The notes below the pieces were generated by a model. It was not told the origin of the DNA. It did no database searches and saw only the letters and a program-made list of their open reading frames with translations. Of a DNA stretch of 64,000 nt, positions 1 through 8,424 are shown piece after piece. Positions within the stretch are counted from its first letter, which is position 1. The number at the start of each line of letters is the position of its first letter. The position numbers and the translations under genes were made by a program. Location: positions 62,001-126,000 of the forward strand of contig CAZYCA010000044.1 of the NCBI GenBank assembly GCA_964645405.1, written 5' to 3'. This DNA comes from JAMWDF01 sp964645405. GTDB taxonomy: Bacteria; Ratteibacteria; UBA8468; B48-G9; DSTR01.

Positions 1-1601
1 ATCGGCCACATCTTCTGTACAAAAGGATAAGCAGAAGAAGGGATAGGATTCATTCTCCAGATAATGGACCAGAAAAGGAAACTGCAAAAAAGCATAATAA
101 TCAGGGAAGCAAACTCGGCTTTATACCAGGAAGTAAATCTGGTTCTGGTCAGTTCCAGTTGTTTGAAACTCTGGGCTGTTCCTCCGTGATTGAAGTAGGG
201 GACAGGAGCAAACCAGATATCCGCACCCTTATAACCGCTTAGAATGAAGGTGGCTTCTCTGACCATGGGGAAAGCAATCCCTGTAGCTACACCAGTAATA
301 CCAAACATCCGGGCGGAAGTATAGGAAAGAAAAGGAGTCAGGATAAACCCGAAGAAGATAAAGAGCACAACAGGGAATGTCGGTACCAGAAGGTGACAGA
401 TAATGACATAGACCAGGGTGGAAAGGAACCAGAGGAGCAAGGCTACAGGTAGTGGATAATCTCCTCTGTCCTCTGGCAGCACAACCTGTGTGTGGACTCT
501 TTTCCGTGCTGAACCAAAAGCCACCGCCATTTTCCAGATACCAATAATCGCCACCACAATCCCGCCAGAAATAATGGCGTTAATCCAGAAATTCATCGTG
601 GTCACCACATTGGTAGGAATGGCTGTCATTCCAGGTTGCCAGTCTGTAACAATTCCCAGTTTATGCAAAATCGGGTCACCAAAAGTGCGGGCTAAAACAG
701 AGCCGAAAAATGTTCCCACGACCACCCAGAAGGGAAGGACAAAACCGGCAAAGAGTGTACCCAGGTCAGTGACAAACCCTAACATACCGGAAGGAAGAAC
801 CGTTCCTAATTGAGCGGTGAAATCCACCCAGGGGATGGGTAGTAACTGCAAGGGTGTGGTCATCAAAAGTCCAGTAATGGTGGGAATGACGACATAGAAA
901 GCGCCAAAAATGACGCCAATCATAGCAGCAATAGAAAAAATTCTCCAGCGCCAGGTCTCTTTCTTGCCGCTGACCTCAGCCAGAGCCGTAGCACCTTCAG
1001 AAGCCACCGGTGCCATGGGGAAAGGCAGTCTTTCATAATCGCTGGTGATACGGAAGAGAGCATATCCCAGGCTGAAATGATTGATGCGGTATAAAACATT
1101 ATGGACAATCAAAAGAAGAATGGGAACAGTCCAGGCTCTGGCTAAAAAGGTTCGTCTGACCAGAGCTTCAGAGCCAGCCGGTGGTACTGCCCAGGAGGGA
1201 ATATGCTGCGAAAGTCCAAAGGATTTGGCATAGGGGGACTGGATTAGATATTGCTTCCAGATGAGGTCACTGAACGCACCTCCCTGTAAGGTTAATCCAG
1301 CTGCGCCCAGAACCAATCCGGCACTGATGAGTGAGCCAGCCAGAATATAAACAATATAGATTTCCTGTCTTTTCAATTGCACGAAGGAACGTTTGGCAAT
1401 TTCTACCAGCAGGATAACTGTGACCCACTGGGCTGCTCCTCCCAGGCCACCACCTGTAATCAAAGCCAGGTAAATGGAACCTGGTAACATGATAAAACCG
1501 ATAAAAAGGGCTGCCAGGATAGTTTTCTTATTGAAACCATCAATGAAGGGTTCCTGAATGCCAGGCTCAAATTCTATTTCCCGCGCAATTTCCTCAGCCA
1601 T
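1..1601 (-). CDS. OPT-like multi-spanning membrane transporter, 3' end outside window
   Basis: The reading frame starts with ATG at 1601, preceded by the purine-rich ribosome site AGGAAGG, and stays open for 533 codons to the left edge, so the C terminus is missing. The product is a very hydrophobic multi-pass protein beginning MAEEIAREIEFEPGIQEPF, followed by repeated 20-residue apolar segments rich in Gly and Pro. The style resembles the oligopeptide-transporter-like (OPT/DUF6785) membrane proteins common in planctomycete-related genomes; I recognise this by overall character, not by a diagnostic motif. It lies 30 nt downstream of the M28-FtsX gene on the same strand and is probably the fourth gene of that operon. 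Substrate cannot be stated. Confidence 0.7.
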   Translation of the reverse strand, partial: MAEEIAREIEFEPGIQEPFIDGFNKKTILAALFIGFIMLPGSIYLALITGGGLGGAAQWVTVILLVEIAKRSFVQLKRQEIYIVYILAGSLISAGLVLGAAGLTLQGGAFSDLIWKQYLIQSPYAKSFGLSQHIPSWAVPPAGSEALVRRTFLARAWTVPILLLIVHNVLYRINHFSLGYALFRITSDYERLPFPMAPVASEGATALAEVSGKKETWRWRIFSIAAMIGVIFGAFYVVIPTITGLLMTTPLQLLPIPWVDFTAQLGTVLPSGMLGFVTDLGTLFAGFVLPFWVVVGTFFGSVLARTFGDPILHKLGIVTDWQPGMTAIPTNVVTTMNFWINAIISGGIVVAIIGIWKMAVAFGSARKRVHTQVVLPEDRGDYPLPVALLLWFLSTLVYVIICHLLVPTFPVVLFIFFGFILTPFLSYTSARMFGITGVATGIAFPMVREATFILSGYKGADIWFAPVPYFNHGGTAQSFKQLELTRTRFTSWYKAEFASLIIMLFCSFLFWSIIWRMNPIPSSAYPFVQKMWP

Positions 1602-1631
1602 TTTCCTTCCTTTTTAAAAAGTAAAATTTTT

Positions 1632-4600
1632 TCAACTCTTTGCCAGAGCCAGCCGACCCTGATGCTCATATTCTTTTTTCACCTCCGGACTGACTGTTCT
1701 CCAGATGAGAAACTGTTTCCGGATGCCGTCCAAAAAGCGTCGATTTAACCTTTTCCAGTCGGTAGATTCACCACTGCTGCGTTCAATTGCTAAATCAATG
1801 GTGTAGAAGTTATACTGTCCCAGGGGTTTCATCACCACTCTTAATTTCTGGCTGACACCTAAATCAAACGGAGCCAGCCAGGTATCTGTAACGATGGTGT
1901 AGATGTCTTTGCCGTTTTCATTCTGCGCTCTTGTCAGGGAGGCGCCGTTGGTGTAAAAATTGCCCAGGGAAACATCCTGATAGGCACTGAAATATTCCGT
2001 GAGAAAGGTAGCCAGGCCTAAAACTTCATTTTCACTTACGGTAAAGGGAAATTCAAATTGCCACAGGTCTCCTTTGGGTTCCGGTAGAACCCAGCGTCTG
2101 GTAACATCAGGTACAGCCATCCGGGCTGCTTTTCTCGCCGGATAAAGGGTAGAAAGAAGCACAGTAATAACGATAACGATTGTGGCTATCACGGCAGAAA
2201 GTGAAGAGTAGTTGAGAACCAATCCCTGTAAAAGTCCAGTAACCATAAGGATTCTGGCTACCACCTGACCGAGAAGGTACCCGGCCACAGCTCCCAGTAC
2301 AGCATAAACCAGTGATTCTGCCAGGAAAAGAGAAGCAATATGGACTGGGGCCAGTCCCACAGCACTGTAAGTACCAATTTCTTTGATTCTCTCATAAACA
2401 GAACCAAGCATCGTGTTTAAGACTATGAGAGCAGCAATAAGAACAGGAATAATCAAATTTCCGATGCCAGAAAAAGAGGTCATTCCCATACTGGTATAAA
2501 CGTAGGTTTTCCCACCGATTCCGGCAAAAAGAATCACAGCCAGTTTGGAGATGAAATCCTCCACTGCTTTTTTTACATCTACCTCCTTCTGGAATCGGAC
2601 AGCCACAGCATGTAGTGTCCCACCCATATTCATCACAGTTTCGTAAGGTAAAATTACGACATTGTCCGCCTCGGTATGCACAAAGCTCTGAAGTTTCACC
2701 TCACTGGAGTAAACCTGGGCGGTTTTCTCCATTTTTATTTTACTTATTTCCTTTTCCGGCAGGGAGGAAAAATCAACAGGCGTTAACCTTTCGTCATCCA
2801 GGTCTTTAAAGGAGTTCAGTTTCTTTTCATCAAACAGACCTTTCACGGAAAGCTGACGGCCATAGATTTTTACAGAAGTGTTCTGAAAATTGGCTTCTGT
2901 AATTCCCAATCCGGCAGCCAGGGAAGCCGGTAAAAGACAGACATTCTGGTCTCCTGGTTGCAGCCAGCTACCGCACAACAGAAAGTTATCCATCCGGGAA
3001 ATAAACTTTTCTTCTGGAGATAGCCCTAAGAGACCACTGACCAGCAAAGATTTTTCTCCCCGGCGAACATCAACAGAAGTGCGATTGCCCAATTCCCGAA
3101 GGACAAACCACGCTCTGGGGGCTACCACGCCTGACTCTGAAAATTCACTCCGGACATAATCCAAAGCAATTTCCTGTAAAGGTGCCCAGGCTCTGTCCCG
3201 CAGCAGGATTCCTGTATAAACCGGGGTATTGGCACGCTGGAGGCGATTAAAATGCAGGAAAGATTTTATGGAGGTGAAAGAAAGCACTGTAAAGGTTAAA
3301 AGGATAAGGGTAATGGAAGTTAAAACGGTCCTCATCTTTCTTCTCTTCATATTTGCCACACCAAGAGAAAAGGCAGTTCCGGCTGCTGTTATCCGGCCCA
3401 CATCAGTCTGGTAAACACCGGATGATTCTCTCTTCATCCTTTGCATCTGTTCTTCAAACTTGGAGGCAACAATGGAAAGCACAATGAAGGAAAGGGCTAA
3501 TACGATAAAGGATAAGAGAATAACTTCTGGTGCATTGGTAAGTTTAAAGGCGGGATGGACCAGTCGCATAATCCAGTAAATTGCCAAAAATATGCCAAAG
3601 ACACCTGCAATACGATGTTCAATTTTTGGAAATCCAAAAAATAGCCGCTCGCCAAAATAGGCAAAAGGCAGCAGCAGCATAAAGTAGAAAATGATACCTT
3701 TCACTACATCATTAGCGGTGCTTTTTACATCAGGGTAGGCTCGGGATTCAATAGCCTGAGACTGACGGGAATACTTTAAGAATCCAAACCAGTCAAGTTC
3801 TTTTAGAGCCAGATCTGCTTTTTTCAAAAGTTCTCTGGCTTTGTTCTGAAGATTTTTCAGTCTTTCATTGCGAATGCCAAATCTTTCAAAGTTTTCACTG
3901 CGGTAACTGTCCAGGATAATCATATCCCTGGCTGCCTGATAGGGTGTATCTAAAATAGCAGGAGTTTCACTGGATAAAAAACCTGTTCCTTCAGCCTGCT
4001 CTTTAGTTTTCGCTGGCTCCTGACCGTTGAGAAGAAGCAGCCTTTTCCCCAGCGGACCTGATTCACCGGTAATCTTTATCCTGGTACCAGGTTTGGCAAA
4101 GGCAACACATACAATCTCCGCATAGGAACTCCAAGTCCAGGGAATATACTCCGGATACTGCAGGTAATAACCGTAAGCATCAGGAAGGCTGTTGGAGGTA
4201 TCAAAAACATCAATTTTACTTAACTGGGTTAGATACTGGGGGTCAACCAGGGAAAAAACGTCTACTGGTTCACATTCAAAAAGGACTATCATCCATTTCT
4301 TTTCCTTGTAATCCATCTTAAAGGAAATGGGATATTGCTGGTGACCATTAACTCCCATGTCAGGAGCCATTACAATCCGGCCTGTTTCTTCGTCTAATTT
4401 AAAACCATGCAGCCACACATTGGCGTTTCTGGGTAGATTGGTAAAGGTAGCTGTCCCTGATTCATCGGTCATCAAAAGTGGTGGTCTGACCCCCATCCAG
4501 ATTTCCCAGCCCCGGGTAATATCATAAAGCCGGGGGAAAACAATTCCTTCTTTTACCGGCTGGTCGGGGACAAAACTTTTCCTGGGGTCAAAGGTAGTTA

Positions 4601-6029
4601 ATCTGGCAATCAAAGAGTACATGGTATCTTTTACTTCCAGCTTGGTATCTGGCATCAGTTCCTGGTCGTTAACAGCCTGGTTAAGAATTTCCACCAGAAG
4701 AGCTGTCTGTCGCCGCAGACTCTCTAAATCCACTTTCTCTGCAGTATCCACCGGAGTATCCAGCCACCAGCGACCATCATTTACAGTGAGGAAGGTAACT
4801 GCTGGAATACCAGCCATGACCGGAAGTTCCCCGTCCGTACGCAGGACATCAGGAAGAAAAGTTTGCCAGAGAATTCCCTTTTCCGGGCTGATACCGTTGG
4901 CCAGGATATTCTCTGGCGGTAAATGTAACATTTTAGCTGCTCTGGTGGCGTATTCAATAAAACTCTTACCAAGTGGAGCAAAGAAGCGCTGGTAACTGAA
5001 CTCGTAAGAATTGTGCCAGATTCCTAACTGGTCTGACCCGGTAGACAAATCCAGGCCTATCATCAGAAGTGGCTTCAGTAATTGTTTTTTGGGAATTCTA
5101 CTTTTGAACGGCTCAGCGGTGCGAAGATGATCCTGAACAAACGCATTCATACCCGCCATATACTGGAAGTGACTGGAGGTGGCTAAAAACATAACGGTTC
5201 TGCGGGCAGGGGACTGGGCAAAACTTTCCAGAATGGTTAAAAGGGCAACTATGCCGCAACTACTGTCTGCTCCTGGTGCCAGGGCTGGCACCACGCTGGT
5301 GCTATCATAGTAAGCATGCAGAATAATCAAATCGTCTTTTAGTTTTGGATCCCGTCCGACCATGGTCCCGCAGATATTCTGGTCCTCTACCTTTTCCCAG
5401 GTCATTCTGGCAAAAAGTTTAACTGGAGTGTCGCTACTGCACAGTTTCAGTATTTCCTGAGCCTGTTGCCTGGTAGCATAAAACCGCGGGATAGAAATAG
5501 GGACCAGCACCAGTTTTTTTTCTGCCTCCACCCGACTTACCTGCCCTGTCTCCAGAAAGATAATAGCTCTGGCACCAAGCATAGCGGCATCTAACCACCG
5601 GTTACCACAGGAAAAATTGAAGACCGCGATAGCATTACGTAAGTTCTTCCCCTGAAAGGCTTTCAAATCTCCATCTCCTCCGTACAGGAGCTGTCCGGTT
5701 ATTCCTTCCGGGGGAAGTGTAGAAGTTCTCACCAGATTGGGCCAGACGCAATAAAGTGGTATTTTTCTACTGCCTGTTTCCAGGTAGGCGCCTTTTTCTG
5801 CGGGAACAACTGTGGTGAAAGATTCGCGGTGGACATTGGACAGGCCGGCCCGGCGAAAAGCCTGTTCTATAAAGTCAGCCGCAGCCTTGTGTCCAGGAGT
5901 TCCTGGCATCCTGGAAGGAAAGGAAGAAAAGAATTTTATCAGAGAGGCAACATCCTGACTGCAGACTGAGTGACAGGATAGAAAAAGGCAGAAAAAAAGG
6001 AGAAGAAAGTACCACCTACTTTTTTTCAT
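1632..6029 (-). CDS. Exported M28-peptidase-like domain fused to FtsX/MacB-type permease
   Basis: I place the start at ATG 6029, where AAGGAG sits 7 nt upstream and a signal peptide (MKKSRWYFLLLFFCLFL) follows; a longer frame opens at 6095 but lacks these. The 1465-residue product has a signal peptide, a PA-like insert, an M28 aminopeptidase-like domain (about 60-450), a middle extracytoplasmic region, membrane segments near 800-880 and a C-terminal FtsX-like permease whose final helices carry NTMLGSVYERIKEIGTYSAVG and end in LYPARKAARM. The M28 core is degenerate: at 238-243 the usual HYDS is YYDS, and where the family has the catalytic Glu pair there is TSSH (284-287). I infer a binding or regulatory ectodomain rather than a protease. 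No partner ATPase is encoded nearby. It overlaps the TPR gene by 14 nt. Confidence 0.8.
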   Translation of the reverse strand: MKKSRWYFLLLFFCLFLSCHSVCSQDVASLIKFFSSFPSRMPGTPGHKAAADFIEQAFRRAGLSNVHRESFTTVVPAEKGAYLETGSRKIPLYCVWPNLVRTSTLPPEGITGQLLYGGDGDLKAFQGKNLRNAIAVFNFSCGNRWLDAAMLGARAIIFLETGQVSRVEAEKKLVLVPISIPRFYATRQQAQEILKLCSSDTPVKLFARMTWEKVEDQNICGTMVGRDPKLKDDLIILHAYYDSTSVVPALAPGADSSCGIVALLTILESFAQSPARRTVMFLATSSHFQYMAGMNAFVQDHLRTAEPFKSRIPKKQLLKPLLMIGLDLSTGSDQLGIWHNSYEFSYQRFFAPLGKSFIEYATRAAKMLHLPPENILANGISPEKGILWQTFLPDVLRTDGELPVMAGIPAVTFLTVNDGRWWLDTPVDTAEKVDLESLRRQTALLVEILNQAVNDQELMPDTKLEVKDTMYSLIARLTTFDPRKSFVPDQPVKEGIVFPRLYDITRGWEIWMGVRPPLLMTDESGTATFTNLPRNANVWLHGFKLDEETGRIVMAPDMGVNGHQQYPISFKMDYKEKKWMIVLFECEPVDVFSLVDPQYLTQLSKIDVFDTSNSLPDAYGYYLQYPEYIPWTWSSYAEIVCVAFAKPGTRIKITGESGPLGKRLLLLNGQEPAKTKEQAEGTGFLSSETPAILDTPYQAARDMIILDSYRSENFERFGIRNERLKNLQNKARELLKKADLALKELDWFGFLKYSRQSQAIESRAYPDVKSTANDVVKGIIFYFMLLLPFAYFGERLFFGFPKIEHRIAGVFGIFLAIYWIMRLVHPAFKLTNAPEVILLSFIVLALSFIVLSIVASKFEEQMQRMKRESSGVYQTDVGRITAAGTAFSLGVANMKRRKMRTVLTSITLILLTFTVLSFTSIKSFLHFNRLQRANTPVYTGILLRDRAWAPLQEIALDYVRSEFSESGVVAPRAWFVLRELGNRTSVDVRRGEKSLLVSGLLGLSPEEKFISRMDNFLLCGSWLQPGDQNVCLLPASLAAGLGITEANFQNTSVKIYGRQLSVKGLFDEKKLNSFKDLDDERLTPVDFSSLPEKEISKIKMEKTAQVYSSEVKLQSFVHTEADNVVILPYETVMNMGGTLHAVAVRFQKEVDVKKAVEDFISKLAVILFAGIGGKTYVYTSMGMTSFSGIGNLIIPVLIAALIVLNTMLGSVYERIKEIGTYSAVGLAPVHIASLFLAESLVYAVLGAVAGYLLGQVVARILMVTGLLQGLVLNYSSLSAVIATIVIVITVLLSTLYPARKAARMAVPDVTRRWVLPEPKGDLWQFEFPFTVSENEVLGLATFLTEYFSAYQDVSLGNFYTNGASLTRAQNENGKDIYTIVTDTWLAPFDLGVSQKLRVVMKPLGQYNFYTIDLAIERSSGESTDWKRLNRRFLDGIRKQFLIWRTVSPEVKKEYEHQGRLALAKS

Positions 6030-6549
6030 TTTTAAACTCCTTAAGTTTTTGCCAGGTTCTTCTTGACCCTGGATTATGATTAACTTCCTCCACAAACTGT
6101 TTTCTGGCTTCTTCTTCTTTTCCCTGTGCTTGCAGAATGCAACCCCTAAGGTAGTAAACCTCAGGGAAATAAGGATTTTCCTTTACCAGTTTATCCACTA
6201 AAGCCAGAGCACTTTCGTACCTTTGCTCGGTATAATCAAGGAGAGCCATGTTAAACATCAAATTACCACACCGGGCAAAATTCATCAATCCTTTTTCCAG
6301 CCATACCCGGGCCTGTTTTTTATCCCCGAGAAGGAGGTAACAACTGCTGATTTTTTCGTATAAATCAGAAGAAGGACGGACCCGTTCCTGTTCTTCCCAG
6401 CATTTCACTGCCTCTTTCAAGTTTCCTTCCGCAAAAAATTTTTCTGCCTTCTCCACATCAGAAGGAAAAACTTTGGTCAGCATGACCATGGCGGGTATAA
6501 TGGTCCCTACCAGAAGGAAAACAGTGAGAACTTTATCGTTTCTAATCAT
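6016..6549 (-). CDS. Membrane-anchored TPR protein
   Basis: The 177-residue protein has one N-terminal membrane segment (about residues 7-25, TVFLLVGTIIPAMVMLT) followed by helical repeats of TPR type, for example AEKFFAEGNLKEAVKCWEEQ, LYEKISSCYLLLGDKKQARV and PEVYYLRGCILQAQGKEEEA. Such proteins act as scaffolds in membrane assemblies. Its start overlaps the upstream small membrane gene by 8 nt and its end overlaps the M28-FtsX gene by 14 nt, so translation is probably coupled; no strong ribosome site precedes the start. The tight packing suggests it works with the M28-FtsX protein, perhaps on its extracytoplasmic side. The specific role is unknown. Confidence 0.8.
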   Translation of the reverse strand: MIRNDKVLTVFLLVGTIIPAMVMLTKVFPSDVEKAEKFFAEGNLKEAVKCWEEQERVRPSSDLYEKISSCYLLLGDKKQARVWLEKGLMNFARCGNLMFNMALLDYTEQRYESALALVDKLVKENPYFPEVYYLRGCILQAQGKEEEARKQFVEEVNHNPGSRRTWQKLKEFKNEKK

Positions 6550-6724
6550 GGTGCAAAGAACGATGGAACCGCTCCCATCTTCGGAAAAGGATAAAAATCA
6601 GGAGAAAAAGAACAATACTTAAAACCATCTGACTGATGAGGTTGTCGCGGTTTAATACTGCAGGCCAGAGGACAAAGATGGACCCAATTATAACCAGATC
6701 TTCCCAGAGAGGAGTTTTTTCCAT
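6542..6724 (-). CDS. Small two-helix membrane protein
   Basis: This 60-residue frame encodes two hydrophobic helices (about 9-25 and 30-46) ending in a basic tail, RRWERFHRSLHHD. The start ATG 6724 follows GGAAGGAAG. It is the first gene of a four-gene minus-strand set with the TPR, M28-FtsX and OPT-like genes, overlapping the TPR gene by 8 nt. I do not recognise a family. Coding is supported by the ribosome site, the coupled overlap and the membrane-protein composition; the alternative frame 6546-6761 has no such features. Confidence 0.6.
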   Translation of the reverse strand: MEKTPLWEDLVIIGSIFVLWPAVLNRDNLISQMVLSIVLFLLIFILFRRWERFHRSLHHD

Positions 6725-6754
6725 CTTCCTTCCTTTTTTCTAATCCTGCTTTTG

Positions 6755-6816
6755 CTGTCACCGGTAACCCTTCAAGTTCTCCTGGCTACTGCTTGCTATA
6801 CCGGCAGGGGGATTTG
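6755..6816. repeat. Degenerate downstream copy of tRNA-Leu 3' region, copy B
   Basis: Aligned without gaps at an offset of 125 nt, 6755-6816 matches 6880-6941 at 44 of 62 positions by hand count. The best conserved part is the T-arm core gggggatttg and the preceding ccgg. The matched copy includes the 3' end of tRNA-Leu, so this looks like an old tandem duplication of the tRNA 3' end plus flank, or the trace of an integration event. No integrase is nearby. Confidence 0.5.
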
Positions 6817-6845
6817 GCGCCTTCCGCTGCGTTCCAGGTCGGCCA

Positions 6846-6890
6846 CCCGGGCTGTTCGGTGCTCCTTTTCGTCGCACCTCACAACCCGGG
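6846..6890. other. Strong hairpin downstream of tRNA-Leu
   Basis: The arms 6846-6862 and 6874-6890 are complementary over 17 nt apart from one G-T wobble and two adjacent G-A mismatches, closing an 11-nt loop. CCCGGG ends both arms and GGTGC/GCACC closes the loop. In the minus-strand transcript the hairpin lies about 34 nt past the tRNA. It has no U-run directly after it, so it is not a textbook terminator; it may be a processing or stability element. Confidence 0.5.
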
Positions 6891-6941
6891 ATCCCCTCAA
6901 ATTCTCTTCGGTGCTGCTTAATGTGCCGGGAGGGGGATTTG
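6880..6941. repeat. tRNA-Leu 3' end and flank, copy A of degenerate direct repeat
   Basis: This copy covers the last bases of tRNA-Leu (T-arm and acceptor 3' strand, 6924-6941) and 44 nt beyond. Its partner lies 125 nt further downstream in the tRNA reading direction. The two copies are separated by the strong hairpin at 6846-6890, which overlaps the edge of this copy. Confidence 0.5.
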
Positions 6942-7005
6942 AACCCCCACGGCCGAAGCCATACGCCCCTCAAACGTACGTGTCTGCCTATTCCACCATC
7001 CCGGC
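6924..7005 (-). tRNA. tRNA-Leu, anticodon GAG
   Basis: Reading the minus strand, the acceptor arms GCCGGGA (7005-6999) and TCCCGGC (6931-6925) pair perfectly. The anticodon stem UACGU/GCGUA encloses UUGAGGG, giving anticodon GAG, which decodes CUC/CUU. A long variable arm (GGCUUCGGCC) marks it as class II leucine tRNA, and the T-arm GGGGG-TTCAAAT-CCCCC is canonical. CCA is not encoded (ACA follows). It starts 10 nt after the glyQ stop on the same strand, so it is probably cotranscribed with glyQ and processed out. Confidence 0.95.
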
Positions 7006-7015
7006 TTGTATCTCG

Positions 7016-7867
7016 TTATATTATACTTTGTGGGTTTTTTAAGTAAAGTTCCGCACATTTTTTAGCCAGTCTTCTCACACGGAAGATAAAACGCACCCGC
7101 TCGCTGACACTTATCGCCTTTCTGGCATCCAGCCAGTTGAAAAGGTGGGAAAGTTTCAACACATAGTCGTAAGCGGGAAAGACTAATCCTTTTGCCAGAA
7201 TTCTTTCTGCTTCCCGCTCAAATTTGTCAAAGGTGTCAAAAAGGAAGGGGATATCAGCTACCTCAAAGGCATAACAGGAGTATTCTTTTTCCTTTTGCTT
7301 GTGAATCAGTCCAAATGTGACTTCTCTGTTCCAGGATAAATCAAAGACACTTTTTTTGTCCTGGAGAAAATTAGCAATTCTATCCAATCCGTATGTAATC
7401 TCGCAGGCCACAGGAAAAAGGTCAACCCCACCAGCCTGTTGCATATAGGTGAACTGCGTGATTTCCAGTCCATCCAGCCAGACTTCCCAGCCAACGCCCC
7501 ATGCACCCAGAGTTGGTGCTTCCCAGTTGTCTTCAATGAAGCGGACATCGTGTTCCGTTGCTGAGATACCTAAAACAGCCAGACTTTTTAAGTAAACGTC
7601 CTGAATATTCTTGGGTGGTGGTTTAAGAATCACCTGGATTTGATGGTGGAGATAGAGTCTTACCGGGTTGTCCCCGTAACGACCGTCGGCTGGTCTGACT
7701 GAAGGTTCTAAGTAGACTACCTTCCAATTTTTTTCTCCCAGAATACCGAAAAAAGTAGCTGGGTTGAGAGTGCCAGCCCCTACCTCAATGTTATAAGGAT
7801 GCCAGAGTACACATCCTCTTCTTATCCAGAAGTCCTCCAGCTTCCGCCAGATTTTTTGGAATTCCAT
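7016..7867 (-). CDS. glyQ: Glycine--tRNA ligase alpha subunit
   Basis: The 283-residue product is full length for the alpha (catalytic) subunit of the bacterial alpha2-beta2 glycyl-tRNA synthetase. Recognised stretches include GAGTLNPATFFGILG, YLEPSVRPADGRYGDNPVRL and GGVDLFPVACEITYGLDRIA. It charges tRNA-Gly with the beta subunit, glyS, which is not in this window; glyQ and glyS are usually adjacent, so here they are split. The start ATG 7867 has no ribosome site, but a good promoter ends 7 nt upstream, so the mRNA is probably leaderless. tRNA-Leu follows in the same direction. Confidence 0.95.
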   Translation of the reverse strand: MEFQKIWRKLEDFWIRRGCVLWHPYNIEVGAGTLNPATFFGILGEKNWKVVYLEPSVRPADGRYGDNPVRLYLHHQIQVILKPPPKNIQDVYLKSLAVLGISATEHDVRFIEDNWEAPTLGAWGVGWEVWLDGLEITQFTYMQQAGGVDLFPVACEITYGLDRIANFLQDKKSVFDLSWNREVTFGLIHKQKEKEYSCYAFEVADIPFLFDTFDKFEREAERILAKGLVFPAYDYVLKLSHLFNWLDARKAISVSERVRFIFRVRRLAKKCAELYLKNPQSII

Positions 7868-7874
7868 GCTTAAT

Positions 7875-7902
7875 ATTTTAGAGACAAAAAAGGAAAAGTC
7901 AA
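7875..7902 (-). promoter_or_regulatory. Promoter of glyQ, leaderless type
   Basis: On the minus strand, TTGACT (7902-7897), a 16-nt spacer and TAAAAT (7880-7875) form a near-consensus housekeeping promoter. Only 7 nt lie between the -10 box and the glyQ ATG, so transcription should begin at or next to the A of the start codon. No Shine-Dalgarno sequence fits in that space. Confidence 0.7.
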
Positions 7903-7904
7903 CC

Positions 7905-7933
7905 TTTCAAGCAATTTTAGATTATGTTAGAAT
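7905..7933 (+). promoter_or_regulatory. Probable promoter of smpB, leaderless type
   Basis: TAGAAT (7928-7933) lies 6 nt before the smpB ATG at 7940, with a weak -35 TTTCAA (7905-7910) at 17-nt spacing. The layout mirrors those of glyQ and rpmA and implies initiation at the start codon. The -35 match is poor, so the call rests mainly on the -10 box and its position. Confidence 0.45.
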
Positions 7934-7939
7934 GAAACG

Positions 7940-8383
7940 ATGACCAGGATAGAAAACAAAAAGGTTTTTTTTGATTATGAAATTTTAGAAAAGCTGGAAA
8001 GCGGTATTGTTCTGTTGGGTCCGGAGGTGAAATCACTACGGGAAGGAAATGCCAGTCTAAAAGAATCATATGCCAGGGTGGAAAATGGTGAAATGTTTCT
8101 CTACAACATGTATATTGCACCCTATCCGGCAGCCACAGAAAAACCGCCTGTCCGCCGGCGCAGAAAACTTCTTCTCCATGCCAGCCAGATACACAGATGG
8201 GGCAAACAGGTGGCAGAAAAGGGTTTGACAATTGTACCTGTCTCAGTGTATTTTAATAATAAAGGTCTGGCCAAGGTAGAACTGGCTCTTGTTAGAGGGA
8301 AAACTGCTGGTGATAAACGGGAAGCACTTAAAAAGAAGCAAATTCAGCGGGAAATAGAAAGAGGATTAAGAAAACGGTCTTAG
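7940..8383 (+). CDS. smpB: SsrA-binding protein SmpB
   Basis: The 147-residue protein matches SmpB along its length: KKVFFDYEILEKLESGIVLLGPEVKSLREG at the N terminus, then NMYIAPY, KLLLHASQI and a basic C-terminal tail (KREALKKKQIQREIERGLRKRS) that enters the ribosomal mRNA channel. It binds tmRNA and delivers it to stalled ribosomes. The tmRNA gene itself lies 41 nt downstream on the same strand, so binding protein and RNA are probably co-expressed. No ribosome site precedes the ATG. Confidence 0.97.
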   Translation: MTRIENKKVFFDYEILEKLESGIVLLGPEVKSLREGNASLKESYARVENGEMFLYNMYIAPYPAATEKPPVRRRRKLLLHASQIHRWGKQVAEKGLTIVPVSVYFNNKGLAKVELALVRGKTAGDKREALKKKQIQREIERGLRKRS

Positions 8384-8424
8384 CAAATTAACCGGAAAAG
8401 GAAGGCAAACGTCTAAGTTTACAA

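Noticed and set aside
4621..4995. 124-codon plus-strand open frame inside the M28-FtsX gene
   Set aside because: Antisense shadow of a long conserved coding region.
6752..7042. Plus and minus open frames of 96 and 71 codons across the tRNA region
   Set aside because: They run through tRNA-Leu and its repeat; their apparent protein sequence is translated tRNA and repeat DNA.
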